Below are positions 10,150-22,332 of a stretch of DNA of 64,000 nucleotides, piece after piece. Below the pieces are notes generated by a model that saw only the letters and a list, made by a program, of their open reading frames with translations, was not told the origin of the DNA and did not search any database. This DNA is from Fistularia commersonii (lineage: Eukaryota > Chordata > Actinopteri > Syngnathiformes > Fistulariidae), in NCBI GenBank assembly GCA_037954325.1, contig JBBMNZ010000013.1:5567501-5631500 (forward strand), in the 5' to 3' direction. Within the stretch, counting starts at the first letter, position 1. The number at the start of each line of letters is the position of its first letter. The position numbers and the translations under genes were made by a program.

Positions 10150-13100
10150 CTGAACTGTATCGACTGGAGAAAAGACACACCTTAACAAACTTCAAGGGGT
10201 CAGTCACAAGCTTATCTTTAGCACTTTCAAATAAGTGCCACTGTGCGAGCAACAAAATGTCAATATCTTGAAAAAAGGCCTTTATCCCAAAATATTTAAT
10301 ATGCTTCATTTGTGTGATTTATGCAAATGTGGTTGTTCATGGTGTTGTATACATCAATAGCCTTTTGACTTGAAGTGCATGCTGGCGTTCAGTGATGCCT
10401 AATAGATATGGTTCTTCCTACCAGTTGCTTTTGCAGAGTTCTATCATAAAAAATGTTCAATTGGGATCTTGAGCTCAGATTGGTGACGACACCACAGATT
10501 GGCAAGCTGATACACTACAAGCCCTCTGGGTTTTTTCGCTGTAAGACATCAAACATTGTTTTTATAGAATCATTCTGAGAAGTAATCTATTTACAGCCTC
10601 AGGCAAGCAATTCTACAGTTGTTGTGACAAGTAGTTGTGATGTATCCAGATTGTATTTCAAATCTTGGAATGCCTTGTTTCTGCCATGTGAACCTTTTTT
10701 TTTTTTTTCTATCCATATGAACCCAAGCATAGTCTTGAATTCAGCCTAAATTCCAGAAGTCTTTGCTCTTTGCAAAACAAAGAATAAAGAATAAAGAATA
10801 ACAGCTGACTGACCTGCTGGTCTGACCAATTGATGAACACCAATATATTCATAAAACTTTGAATGGTCCCAGTACAGATGTAACTGTTGATAGTATTGTC
10901 CAGTAACTGAGAGATTATTTCCTAAAGCTCTCTTTGGGGCAGCGGCAGGATAAAATTGTAGAGAAAATGATCGAACCCTTAATAAATACTTAAAACTTGC
11001 AAGACACCCCCTGCATGGAACGACCTATACAATGAATAATGAAATTCAAACTGGAGACAACAAGGAGAACTGATGGCTCTAATAAGCTAAATAATCCATG
11101 TCCAAGGGTCTGAGAAAGCTTTTGCATTGCATAAGACTGATTTATCATTTTTTTGTCATTTTATTAGTAATTATTCATTCGAGAATATTTTCTCAAGGAG
11201 CTCATCACTCTGTTCATGTGTTTATACTTCTGTGTATAGACGTATATATATGTATGTATGTATGTGTATATATATATATATATATAATCTCAGCAAGTTG
11301 AAATCCTAAACCATCCAGAAGGCACCAAGGTCAGTCCCTAGTTTTTGTAACATTTTAATGTTGACAACAAAATTCTGACTTTTGCATTTGCGCTGATGTT
11401 CCCTTTGACTTGTTGGGTGTGATAAACAGTTTATTTTTGATGTTTGAAGAAAGAATAGAAGAACATAAGTTGCACAGAGAATATAGAATTACTCTTCATA
11501 GTTTACTCAAGGTGGAGGACCCTCAAGGAAGTTGTCTTTGGCAACAAACCATGTTTATCACTGGCGAAGATTTCCCTCAGTGCATCTGAGCCTGGTATCT
11601 TGACTGACGGCCTAATTCACATGCTCCCTCGTCTCCCTTTTTATCCATGCCTTTGTGTTTCCCTCTTTGTCCCCAATTACTGTAAACCTTAAGACATCGT
11701 AATGATAATATATGTTAGAGAAAGGCCATGAAATTCTACATGTTGGTTGATTATAGGTTTGATAGGGGGTTGTAGCTCTGGGTTTTTCCTGCAGCTGAAT
11801 TTCATGAATAGACAAAAAGCATTTACTGTACATTTTTAAGTGGTTAGCTCTTTGCAGCATGAACCAGACATTACATACATTTTCACACAATTACCTGCAA
11901 CTACACAGAAGCTGACCAGCCAAATGTATGTATGGTACTTTAATTTGTGGTAACTATCACCATTTTTTTTATAATTGAGGAAAATGAACCGCTTTATGTT
12001 TCCATTGCCCCAAGTCTTTTTATTTCTGCATGTATGAAAGAAATGACAAAAATGTTATGTAGATTAAAAAATAAAAAAAAACAGAGTAGACCTGTTGTGC
12101 TCAATGTGGATTGTTAGTGGTGGAGTATTATTTTCCCTCTAATCCAACTATGGTGTTCTCCGATTATGCATGATAATGGACATCTTCTACAAGGCTAAAA
12201 TCATTGCTTCATAATAATGTTTGCCATGTTAAAGTACATTTCAGGTCAAATGTTCAAAAGAAGTGCCTGGTAGTGTTGGATACCTGATATCCAAACATGA
12301 CCAAACAATAAAATTGTGATTTAGAAGTAAAAAAAAGTAAATCTTAGTCTTTTGGGCCTGGGCAAGTAATGTGTTGGTCTTACATTCAGTGTCATATTTT
12401 TCCATCATCTTGCAGAGAATGCAGAATCGTTGGACTGCAGCTGATGTAAAACCCTGCCAAAATGCAGCTATGCAGTTTCTGTTTTTTTTTTTAGAATAAT
12501 CAAGCTTGTGTTGTGGTTCACAGCAGATTGTGCAAATGGTATCATTTGGCATTTCTTGCTGTAATTTAAAATGAAAATGTGTATTTTTCGTTGTTCTCAG
12601 TATTTTTTTTTAATGTGTAAATACATTTTTATCATTTCTGCCATTCTCCATTGACACCGATCTACCGCACACTTGTGGAACATGGAATCCAATCAGTCTC
12701 CAGAGAGTAGTGTCTGCAGCTGTCTTACTGAATTCATCAGCTTATAAATCAATCGGCATCTTGTCATCGTCTCAGGGGGAGCCTCCTGAAATGGCATAGA
12801 TGGCATGTTGTTTTATCTGAAGCTGATATTGTGTGATTGGATTTGTCTCCAAATTGACAGAATTTTGATTTGCGTCTTGCGATTGGCTTAATGTGAGGAC
12901 ATTCCACAAGACGAAATAGAGAGAGCCATCCTTTTGTATCAGTCAGAGAGATATCAAATGTGTGAGTCAGACACGCTGCTTCCCACAGGAAGTCAGGAGT
13001 CCAGTAAACACATCTGTCTTATCAGGGAAATCCTAATTTTCTATTTTTTTTTATCATTTTTAAAGTAGCTGCTGCGTGTTTACAAAAGCACCGCAGCAGT

Positions 13101-13363
13101 GTCATCATATCAGTCCCTCAGTATCCACTGGCCAGTCCTCATATTAAACCTGCCTAAGATAACTGATTGTGATTAGCTCTGTCTTCACAAACCCAATGAA
13201 AGAGGGGATGGAGGGACATCAAATCGATCTATACAGCGAAATGAAACTTGAGCTTTGCGGCTTTGACTGGTTGCCTAATACCATGTTGTTTTTATATATT
13301 TTTTATTTGTAAACACGATTACAATAAGAGATTAAATAGTATCACACAGCCCCGAATTTGGCA
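10150..13363. other. No gene recognised; one TATG/TA microsatellite
   Basis: This is AT-rich DNA without convincing coding sequence. A TATG/TA run lies at about 11,243-11,286. The stretch near 12,640-12,960 is less AT-rich and free of recognisable repeats, so it could be conserved noncoding DNA, but only an alignment could tell. Confidence 0.5.
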
Positions 13364-14108
13364 TTCGTGATCTGTAGTGAGAGCAGAGAACAGGTCGAGG
13401 AAAATGTAGAGGTTGGAAAGGAGAGGAATGACGGTTAGACAGAATATATGTGTGTGAATGACAGGAATCTGGATGGAACGGTGAGGCTGCAGGGAGTGGA
13501 GATCAAGAAGTTGGAGGATTTCAGGTACTTGGGGTCAACAGTCCAGAGCAATGGAGAGTGTGGAAAAGAGGTGAAGAGACGGACTCAACCGGGTTAGAAT
13601 GGGTAGAGAACAGTGTCAGGGGTACTTTGTGATGGAAGACTATCGGCCAGAATGAAAGGAAAGGTGTACAAGACAGTGGTGAGACCAGCGATGCTGTACG
13701 GCCTAGAAACTGTTACAATGACCAAAAGACAGCAGGCAGAACTAGAGGTTACAGAGATGAAGATGTTGAGGTTCTCCTTGGGAGCGACCAGGATGGATAG
13801 GATCAGGAATGAGGAACAGCACATGTTAGATGTTTTGGAGAGAAGGTCAGAGAAGCCAGACTGAGATAGTTTGGTCATGAATGAGGAGGGATAGTGAATA
13901 TATTTGTTGACGGATGCTGGAATTTGAGCTGCCAGGCTAGGAGGTCTAAAGGAAGACCGAAGAGAAGGTTTATGGACGTAGTGAGAGAGGATATGAAGGC
14001 ATTTGGTGTGAGAGAGGAGGATACAGAGAATAGGATTAGATGGAGAAGGTGGATTCGTTGTTTTGTCCATTGAAAGGAAAAGCCGAAAGGAGAGGAAGAA
14101 GAAAAGAC
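13364..14108 (+). mobile_element. 5'-truncated RTE-like LINE
   Basis: Read across several frameshifts, the + strand encodes the C-terminal part of an RTE-clade reverse transcriptase: ICSESREQVEE, then LGSTVQSNGECGKEVK, then KVYKTVVRPAMLYGLET and LRFSLGATRMDRIRNE, then near the 3' end a GRPKRRF-like block and the terminal RWRRWIRC-like region. The copy begins just downstream of where the catalytic YADD motif would be, a common point of 5' truncation. The tail is purine-rich (GAGAGGAAGAAGAAAAGA). It cannot be functional. Related copies are at 30.2-32.3, 48.3 and 60.4 kb. Confidence 0.85.
13613..13864 (+). pseudogene. Longest open remnant of RTE-like reverse transcriptase C-terminal region
   Basis: The 83-codon frame contains SARMKGKVYKTVVRPAMLYG, LETVTMTKRQQAELEVTEMK and LGATRMDRIRNE. 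This is a characteristic order for the region after the reverse transcriptase domain of fish RTE-type LINEs. The neighbouring parts are in other frames, so the gene is broken by indels at both sides. Confidence 0.8.
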
Positions 14109-15121
14109 AGCCCCAATTTGATCGTTATTACAAATGCAGTTGTGTATTTTTCTCAGATCTACAGACTTTTCCTTGTTCATACAAGACCTTTTGTCGGCCA
14201 CAGACTCTAATGCTGTCATGCCGCTCTCCTAAAATGAGCTGTGTTAAATGGGGGACAAATTACAAGGCTGTGCTCCGCTCACATGTCAAGTACATTAATT
14301 ACTTACTTGTATCTCTGAACACCTGCTCAGTGTGGGCGTTCACTCAACATAAGAAACAAAAAGCTACTGTTTTGTACTATCCTTTTTGTGTTGTTTTTCC
14401 TGTCTTATTCTTACAGTAGTATTTTGGCAAACCATAACAGATTCAGGCTGAATATTTGCATGAATGTAACACAAACATGGAATAGAGAAGACAATAAACA
14501 GAGCGAAGCTCTTTTGTGTGGGCAATGAAATCAGACCATTCAAGAAAAGAAAGAGGATGCGCTTGACCTATTTTTTGTCTTTTGAGATTGTTGAAGTATA
14601 TTTGTATGGCTGTATCAAACACTTATCAGAAGGAAAAGACCAGAATTGAGTCTTTACTATATGGTTCACAGTCAATCTTTTTTCGAAATTGTATTTTTTG
14701 TGTTTTTTTAAAGCTTTAGATCGCAACATTGTAGCCCTTTTTGTCAATAAAATTGATGAATAAAATCGGGATCTTGATACAAAAGCACAGGTTGTTTCAA
14801 AACATTGACCTTTTTCTGTATGAGCTCTGGGCTGAGTCAGCAATTCAAAATTTGTCACCGTTGGCAACATGGCCACATTTGGCATGGCCAGATTTTTTTG
14901 TTTTGTTATTTTTATGCATGCTTTTATTGTGCTGAAAAATATGTAGCAGCTCTCGTGCCTCACATCATTATAGGATTACATACCTTGCAACAGCAGCACT
15001 GGAGTGGTTGATTCAATAGATTTGTTTTTTGTGTCTGTGAGAAAGAAAGAAAGAAAGAAAGAAAATCAAATATTGATAGTAAAAGTGTCCACTAATGACT
15101 CCTTTAAGTAAATGAGAGGGG
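14109..15121. other. No gene recognised; short GAAA microsatellite
   Basis: Only chance frames are present. A GAAA run lies at 15,043-15,064. Confidence 0.5.
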
Positions 15122-15386
15122 TACAGGACTGTCTCAGAAAGTTAGATTATCGGCAATTAAAAAAACAAAAAATACTTTTTCATGATATTCTAATAGTTTG
15201 AGATAGGATTTTTGAGTTTTCTTAAGATGTAAGCCATCATTAGCAATATTAAAATAACAAAAGGCTTGCAATATTTCAGTTGATTTGTAATGAATCCAGA
15301 ATGTATGACATTTTTGTTTTTGTAATTGCATTACAGAAGATAAAGAACTTTATCACAATATTCAAATTTTCTGAGACAGTCCTATA
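15122..15386. mobile_element. Palindromic TA-flanked MITE, copy 2
   Basis: It has the same termini as copy 1 (TACAGGACTGTCTCAGAAA ... TTTTCTGAGACAGTCCTATA) and the same orientation. The left terminal repeat lacks about 25 bases (GATTATCGGCAATTA joins directly). The element is otherwise intact. Confidence 0.85.
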
Positions 15387-15437
15387 ATGGATGAGGTATG
15401 TATTAACTAAATTTGGGGAAAAAGTTGCCTGTATTTA

Positions 15438-16268
15438 CCGGCAAGGTGCCACAGTGTTTAGCACTTCCAACCAACAGCAAGGAGGTCACTGGTTGAATTC
15501 TGAAAATGGCCCTTTCTCTATGAATTCATGTTTTCTTTGTGTCCATGTGGGTTCCCTATGGATTCTCCACTTTCCTCTAAGTCTAAAAACACGCAGTAGG
15601 TTTATTGGAGACTCTAATTGCCCAGATGTGTGAATGAGAGAGTAAGGGGTTATATGCAGGGGTGGGCAAACTACGGCCCGCGGGCCACATCGGGCTCGTT
15701 GGGCCTTTTAATCCGGCCCGCCCAAACATTGGTACTGATATCATACTTGATGTGAATGATTGGATCAATGAATGTGGGAGCTCAAACAGGAGATTATTTC
15801 ATTTTTGGAGCACTTGAGAACTTCCCTGAGCTGAATAACACAGATTGGCTGTTGTGATTTATCCTTTACTGTGGACATACTGACACATGAATGAGCTGGA
15901 TGTGACGCTACAAGGGAAAAAAATGATTTGCGCACAAAATGCAAGCAAGCTTCAGAGCCTTCAAAAACTTGTAAGTTTTATTTTCAAAGCAAATGTCAGA
16001 CAAATGTACTGTTAACAAATGCGTTTCTTTTACTTATTTTTTATTTTTTATATACATCGTGTCTTGTGCCCACCTGTCAAATTTTAAAAGTCGATGCGGC
16101 CCCTGAGCCAAAAAGTTTGCCCACCCCTGGATTATACGTCTCTGCGTGTGGCTTTGCGATAAACTGGCAACCTGTCCAGGGTGATCACCGCCTCCCGCCA
16201 GATGACAGCTTAGATCGCCTCAAGAACCCGTGACTGACGGATAAATGGTAGAAATTATGAATGAATGA
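15438..16268 (+). repeat. Teleost interspersed repeat interrupted by a hAT element
   Basis: The 5' part (15,438-15,656) carries GTTTAGCACTTCCAACC, CAGCAAGGAGGTCACTGG, CACTTTCCTCTAAGTCTAAA and TTGGAGACTCTAATTGCCC. The 3' part (16,130-16,268) carries AACTGGCAACCTGTCCAGGG, CACCGCCTCCCGCC and a GAATGAATGAAT tail. The two halves fit together once the hAT element at 15,657-16,129 is taken out. The 5' part resembles the GTTAGCAC...CAGCAAGAAGGTC start of this very common fish repeat. Confidence 0.75.
15657..16129 (+). mobile_element. hAT element, sibling of the 9.5-kb copy
   Basis: The ends are CAGGGGTGGGCAAACTACGG and AAAAAGTTTGCCCACCCCTG. Internal sequence on the + strand (GGGAGCTCAAACAGGAGATT, GACACATGAATGAGCTGGA, TTCAAAAACTTGTAAG) corresponds to the transposase fragment of the 9.5-kb element but contains stop codons. 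The flanks GTTATATG and GATTATACG look like a degenerate target duplication. Confidence 0.87.
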
Positions 16269-16269
16269 A

Positions 16270-19200
16270 TACATGAATCAGCCCATATTGGTAATATGAC
16301 ATTTTGGTCAAAGTTATGTGTGAATGAACAACCCATGGGATAGAAAAGAGGGGACTGACCCAGCAATTACCACACAAACCTCATCACATTGTCGCTTCCA
16401 GTACCGTAGTTTGTCTTGTCATTCATCGGGGGTTAATTTTCAATAATGAGATTCCTGTGGTTGAAACTGGGTCGGTTGACTCAGCGATTGATAAGTGGGC
16501 ATTTTATCTTCCAGTTCCCTCGTGTCCCTGGAGGAAAGAACAAGGCAGAGCGCTTGTGAGGGTAGTTTACTGATGTGCTAGGACTTTGTTCTAGTTTTGC
16601 CTCACTATTGGCATACCAAGTAACCTTAAGATCAAGCATTACTAAATACTTTTAAAACTGAAATCACAAAAATCCTCTTTATTAAATGTTTCCAATTTAA
16701 CCCCTTAAAACCCTTGATTACTTAAACATTACTCCTGTAAAGTATTTTTCTGTGGTAAACTGTCAAGCCGTCACATAAGAAAAAATGAATCAAATGGATA
16801 AAAATGGAAAAATTAAAGGCATACATCAGTTTGACAGTTTATCACCATGTGACAAGATCTGCTTGTGTCAAAGCTTGACAATCATAACTGGCACTACTCA
16901 ACTGTTATATATTTTGACCTTGATGATGTGGTTTCTGGCTGAAACCCGGAGGAAGCTTTCACATTGTGAGATACTACTAGATGTTGGTGGGAATGTAGTC
17001 GTATCCTCCAGGGATCAGCCTGTAAAAAGCTCTGCAAATCCCCAAAGACATATAGTTGTGCATAACAGGGACTCAACTGTAAAAGGGCTAAAGTTTAGTA
17101 CTGGTGGGGCACTGGGAGGCATCGCACTCACACGTGTAGGTGCGACGTCCTTGAACAAACTTCGTGACGATCACTTGTTCTTGCCCGAAACCCAAAAAAC
17201 ACCGACAGATGGTTTGTGAAGTTAGAGACTTGTGAATGAGTTACTTTTAACTACGCCGTAGAGTCTTGATCATAAAAGATTCAAAGCTCTGACAAAATTG
17301 CTGACAATAGCAGCTTGTAACAGCTTTATATTAGGAAAGTCAAATTTTCCTACCAACCACATGTACTTGACATTGCATTATTGGGGTTACCTTTCAATAA
17401 CCACTTTATCATCTGTAACCATCCAATAAAAAATAGTTTCTCAAAATGATAAGAGTAGAAGTAGAAACTAAACTGAAACAATGACCTCTACTTGTCCTCT
17501 GTTGCCACTTGTTTTAATTTTAATCACATCATGGGCTGAGGCAATACAACAATGGCATCTTCTTTTTCTTAATTAACCGTGATAAATTACTCTTGACCTG
17601 TGCCTCTGTTTTTGACCTTTACTGCCAAGCTACATTTTAATGATTTGCACACACACCAAGCACGAACCCACTTCCTCTCTGAATCCTCATATCTCCCCCA
17701 ACCCCGCTTTCTGCCACTCTGCATATCTCTATCACCTTCAACCATTTCATCTCTGATGTCTATATACCTCTTTTTTATTCAAAACACACACACACACACA
17801 CTAGCGCACTGTGCACAATCTACATCTTTTGTTTTTCGCTCCTAATCATCTATTTAGCATGTCCTATCCATTCTTCACGCATGACTGCAGTCTCCTGCAA
17901 GATCATCTTTAAAGTTCTCCGATGTGTTCACAGGAATTTAAATTATTAGGTTGGAAAATTGATTGGAAAAAAAGTTCCTGTTAAATTTGCAGTTGGCAAA
18001 AATCATTTTGTAATGGACAAAAAAAAATGATCTTTTTGTTATGTGTGTATAAAATATCCGTGTGAGAGTGACTGAGAGCAGAGTAGGGAATTTTAAGTTT
18101 GCAGAAAGACGGGAAGAATGGCATTGGCATTTTTTTGTACACCAGGATCAGATCTGTGCACTTGCAGTTCACCGACGGTGACAATCAATAGGCAAACAGG
18201 TTTCTTTTATCACAAAATCCATTCTTTTTCTGATGTTTAAATCTCAGAAATGAGACATGTCAGAGCCCCTGAATAGATAGTGATTCATAGCCAAAACATT
18301 GTGTGGCATTTCCCATTCCAGGGATGTTTTATTGTTGATTTCTTTTTTCCGACTCTCTAGCTGAAATTAACACAATTAACAAACCGCCTATCGGTGCTTC
18401 AATACTGTCAGAGAGTGTATGTCACAAAACAAATTTTGGCATCGAAGCACACCTCTGCCCCTGCTGATAGCTCAAATTCATTGTCAGTGGAGTAATTTGC
18501 CATAATAACAGGCGGACCGTCCATCCTGATTTAACCAACAGGCTTCTTTATCTTCAGTAGTGGCAGCAGCGCGAATCAGTGTGTCTTATAGATTAACATT
18601 GATGAGCAATGGCTCCGAGTCTATGTCTTTGTAAAACTGAATGATCAATGCTGTGATTAATTGTGCCCTGATGTGTCAAACAATTACCACTATCATTCTT
18701 AACTACTGAGTACACTTGCTGTGGGATCTCACTTGCGTCTTTACAGTGTGGTGAACTACACTTTGCATATTCAAGTCTTTTTTTTTCTGACATACAGAGT
18801 ATCTCAGCTTGTAAATATTGATTTTGCATAATTTCAAGTAGTTGTGCTTGCTGAATATAAAGAGTTCTGAAAGTTCTAAAGTTGAGCTTCATGGTCATGT
18901 GATTACATCAAGTCTGGTAAGTCCATTAAACTAAGCACAACTCAGATTTTCATAGTTATTTGAAGGATATGTACCCAGTAATAAAAGATTTGCTCTCTAA
19001 AATAATTTGACCGAGATAAATAAAGTGATTTTAAGTGTATATGGATTTGGTAAAACTTTTTGGACACTAAGTCCTACAACCGGCTTTTCAGTGCCCACTG
19101 TACCTTGGCATGCAATAAATAAAACTCAATAAAACTTCTCCCCCTCCTTCAACCCATACAACCACCACTGGGCTTTTCATAAGTAAATTAAATTATGTAA

Positions 19201-19880
19201 CAATTTTTTTTTCATCCTCAGAAAACCCCAACAAAAATAACTCTGCATAAACCATGCAACATAAGCATCTAGGGAAAAAACAGTAAGAAAAAAAAAAGCA
19301 GCTTGTGACCCATCCCTCCATTTTCCCCAGGATTCTGCTGCTGTGGTTAGGATATGATCTCAGATAAAAATTCTTTCATTTTACCAGCGTGTTTGTGTGT
19401 GGTTATCAGAAAAAAACACCGCTCATTCTGAGTCATGCTGTGTGTTTTCTGTCTTTCATATGTGCTGAGATTTAACACTATGGTGATGATGATTGTGTTT
19501 GAATGGGTCCAGATAATGAAGGGGAGCCTTTATGTTAAAATTTTATCACACCAATACTGCTTGTGTTATGACATGAACTCACCCTTTACACAATGCAATC
19601 CAAGCAACATTTTTCCACATCCACCTCATATCCTGTATGGTATGAAAAAGATGATTTTTTTTAAAAATATCAAATAATCTTTTTCTGCCAAAATTGGAGA
19701 AAGTTTTTTTAGTTCAAGTGTCGTAAACGGAACTATACAATTACAGCGTATTTGAAGTGAATATGAATGTCGTCTATAGTCTCTGACTGTGAACGAATGA
19801 AGAAAATCCAATTTCTTCCAAGTGGTCTTTTAAGCTTACATTGTAGGATAATGTAGAAGTATATTAAATGTGCAAGATTT
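16270..19880. other. No gene recognised; CA microsatellite
   Basis: A CA run lies at about 17,783-17,802. The longest open frame (16,785-17,219) has no recognisable family or splice context. No repeat shared with the rest of the window was noticed. Confidence 0.5.
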
Positions 19881-20107
19881 ATTCTTTCATTATCCATACC
19901 ACCTAAGGGTCACAAGAGCACTGGAGCCTATCCCAACTGGGATTGGGTGAGAGGAAGGGTCGCCGGTCGATCACAGAGACCTATAGAAACAAACAAACAA
20001 TCTCTAAATGCCATTAATTCACAAGTCATGGCAATTTAGAGTTTTCAATGATCAGACTGTATGTTTGTGTACAGTAGAAGGAAACATGAGAACCCAGAGG
20101 ATACCAG

Positions 20108-20520
20108 AGGATGACTGCTGCAACTCCCTCCTTGCTGGCGCCCCAGCGGTGACCATCAGCCCGCCTGGTGTTCAACCGTCCCAAATTCTCCCACACAACC
20201 CCCCTTCTTATGTCCCTTCACTGGCTCCCGGTAGCCGCCAGCATCCAGTTCAAGACCCTGGCGCTCGGCTACCGGGCGATGAATGCGACAGCCCCGTCAC
20301 ATCTTCAGGATATGGTCGAGCCGTATGTCCCTACCCGTCCCCTCCGATCTGCCACCTCCCGGCGACCGTCCACCCCGTCACTCGGAGCCCCCGGCTGCCG
20401 ATCCCGACCGGTCTCGGCTCCTCAGTGGTGGGACAAACTCCCGGGAAAAGTCAGAACAGCGAGGGCGCTGCCCATCTTCCGCCGTGACCTGAAAACGTAC
20501 CTCTTCACCAAGCAGTACCC
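20108..20520 (+). pseudogene. L2-like LINE ORF2 C-terminal fragment
   Basis: The frame that opens at 20,168 reads FNRPKFSHTTPLLMSLHWLP, VAASIQFKTLALGYRAMN and APSHLQDMVEPYVPTRPLRS, then SAPQWWDKLPGKVRTARALP and IFRRDLKTYLF. This is the well-known C-terminal motif series of fish L2-type LINEs (LHWLPV...FK.L...A.NG.AP.YL......P.R.LRS....L..P......LFS..AP.WWN.LP...R....L..F...LKT.LF). Upstream, DDCCNSLLAG lies in another frame, so at least one frameshift is present. The reverse transcriptase and endonuclease domains are missing. Confidence 0.85.
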
Positions 20521-20590
20521 CACTAATCGCACTAAGGACCCCCCCACCCTGAAAAAAAAGAAACAAAACGAAGAAATGAATGTATGTGTG

Positions 20591-20848
20591 TACCGTAATT
20601 TCCGGATGATAAGTCGCGACTTTTTTCACGTAAACAACGATGCGGCTAATATATGGACTTTTTTGGGTGGGGGACGCTAACGAGCTTCACGCCGCTAAAA
20701 CGTTTATCCTCATCACATCGAGCCGATGAAATGACCGGGAAATTCCGAGTCCGTTCAACTCCGATACCGAAGAAGACGACTTTGACGGTTTCAGTGCGCA
20801 GGAGGAAGCCTATATTGAGGTGCGCTCAATAGTCTGGAAATTATGGTA
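20591..20848. mobile_element. Pogo/Tigger-like non-autonomous element inside the L2 LINE
   Basis: The left end is TACCGTAATTTCCGGATGAT and the right end GTCTGGAAATTATGGTA, inverted matches flanked by TA. Internal blocks (AAGTCGC, GATGCGGCTAAT, GAGGTGCGCTCAATAG) are those of a widespread fish element with pogo-type TA duplication. A short acidic-coding stretch (GAAGAAGACGACTTTGACGG) may be left from a transposase C-terminus. The 35-kb L2 copy gives the empty site (TA at 35,196-35,197), proving insertion at TA. The superfamily call is from end sequence and TA duplication only. Confidence 0.78.
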
Positions 20849-21100
20849 TATGGTTTTGAGATGGCTATTTAGTAGAGTGGTGACTTCTGAATAATGACTA
20901 CTGGTACTTTGGATCTTTGCTTATAGAATTGCAATTTTTGTAAGCCGCTTTGGATAAAAGCATCCGCTAAATGACTAATGCAATGTAATTTACCCACAGA
21001 AACACGGGGAAACATGCAGATTTCAGATTCCCGTCTTGAATCAAACCAGGGACCTACTTGCTATGAGGTGGAAGCACTAAACACTACGATCCTGGGCATG

Positions 21101-22301
21101 AGGTTTTTTTCGATAAGAAAATGCATCAACCTATAAAAAGTGGTATCTTACCCAGTATGTAGCTTCCTCCTGCTGTTTGCAGTCATTGTTGCTGGTCACG
21201 GGGAGCAGTTACACAGGAATCATTGCCTCACATCTTTTGGAGCAAGTCAAATCTTGGTGTTTGTTGCAGCGACAGTGTGAAATGTTCTTTGTTGTGAATA
21301 CAAAGTATTATTCTTGAACCAATCAATGCCGGCCCATGAAAGATGTTGGCCTGTTCTGTCTTTCTTTCTGAAGTCCACAGACAAGGAGAGGCTCTGACGA
21401 TGATTAGTGCCCTTTCTTGAAGTTTTCTTTCAAGATTCTCCTTAAACTTCACCAGGGAAAAAGAGAGACATGAAAAGGATATTACCATGCAGTAAAGACA
21501 GAAGTTCAAAACTACATGACAGATTTATAGACAGTCAAATTGGAGTCACTTTTCTCAGATGGAGATCCAGTCATCATATCTTTGACACATTTTGGGTCCA
21601 GCCACATGAGTAATGAGACATTAATAGAAATAGCTCTGTATCTCGTGTACTTTTATTCAGACAAAGGTTTGCAACCAATCCAAAAGAGTGATTGTGCACA
21701 AAAACAAACAAAAATAAGACCCTGCTAATCTTTGAGGTATTTGTCCTAGTTTCCAACTCTGCTTTTAATCTCCACTGTTCTTGAGTGGCATTCCCATTTG
21801 TCATTTACTAATGTGTTTTTGAAGACAGTGGAATAATCTATACAAAGTGTCTTTTTTTTTTTTTTTGAAAAAGATGAGACAGCTGGTATCTCTTGCCTAC
21901 CGTCACATGTTAGAATCATACTGCATTCCAGCTATTAAACTAATTTACACCGAGGAGGACCACGGCTGAATAGGAGAGCAATAGCCTCGTGGATTGTGTT
22001 ACTGAAAAACAGCTAAAGAGGAGAAACTGCTGCCATTTTCATTCCCGGTCAATTTTTCAGTAAAATTAATGTCCATAGCAGCAATTCTTGCTCACACACT
22101 CACGTGCACAAAGCTGAACGCTTTTGGGTCCTGATTCATAGTAGATATAGCTCCTTCCAGCTAGTACATATTGAGTTTTGGCATTCTCGTCAACCTCGCT
22201 GTTCAATAGCACATCATCAATATGAAGACTTGAGAGTTTCGATCAGAACTTGGTCTTCTTTCCCTCATTGCTGCTGCCTTGCAGGTGTGTCATGAAACCT
22301 C

Positions 22302-22332
<31 letters not shown>

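Larger units (their letters stand above)
20105..20990 (+). mobile_element. 5'-truncated L2-like LINE (itself interrupted)
   Basis: The + strand encodes the C-terminus of an L2-clade LINE polyprotein (listed separately), followed by a 3' UTR and the tail TGTAAGCCGCTTTGGATAAA...GCATCCGCTAAATGAC. The same 3' UTR and tail appear on the minus strand at 35.0 kb, and a related tail at 46.0 kb. A pogo-like element splits the 3' UTR at 20,591-20,848. The flanks ACCCAGAG (20,092-20,099) and ACCCACAG (20,992-20,999) may be a degenerate target duplication. Confidence 0.85.
19880..21100 (-). repeat. Teleost interspersed repeat, split by an L2-like LINE
   Basis: The left piece (about 19,880-20,100) has GGAGCCTATCCCAACTGGGA, TCGCCGGTCGATCACAG, CATGGCAATTTAGAGTTTTC and ends at GAGAACCCAGAGG. 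The right piece (20,991-21,100) resumes with ACCCACAGAAACACGGGGAA and ends near GAATCAAACCAGGGACC. Together they form one minus-strand copy, and the intervening 0.9 kb is the LINE. Confidence 0.75.

Noticed and set aside
13594..14219. Long minus-strand frames (158 and 114 codons) over the RTE copy
   Set aside because: They are antisense shadows of the + strand RTE-like LINE.
16785..17219. 144-codon frame as a single-exon gene
   Set aside because: Its composition and sequence resemble no protein family. It is one of many chance frames expected in 64 kb.
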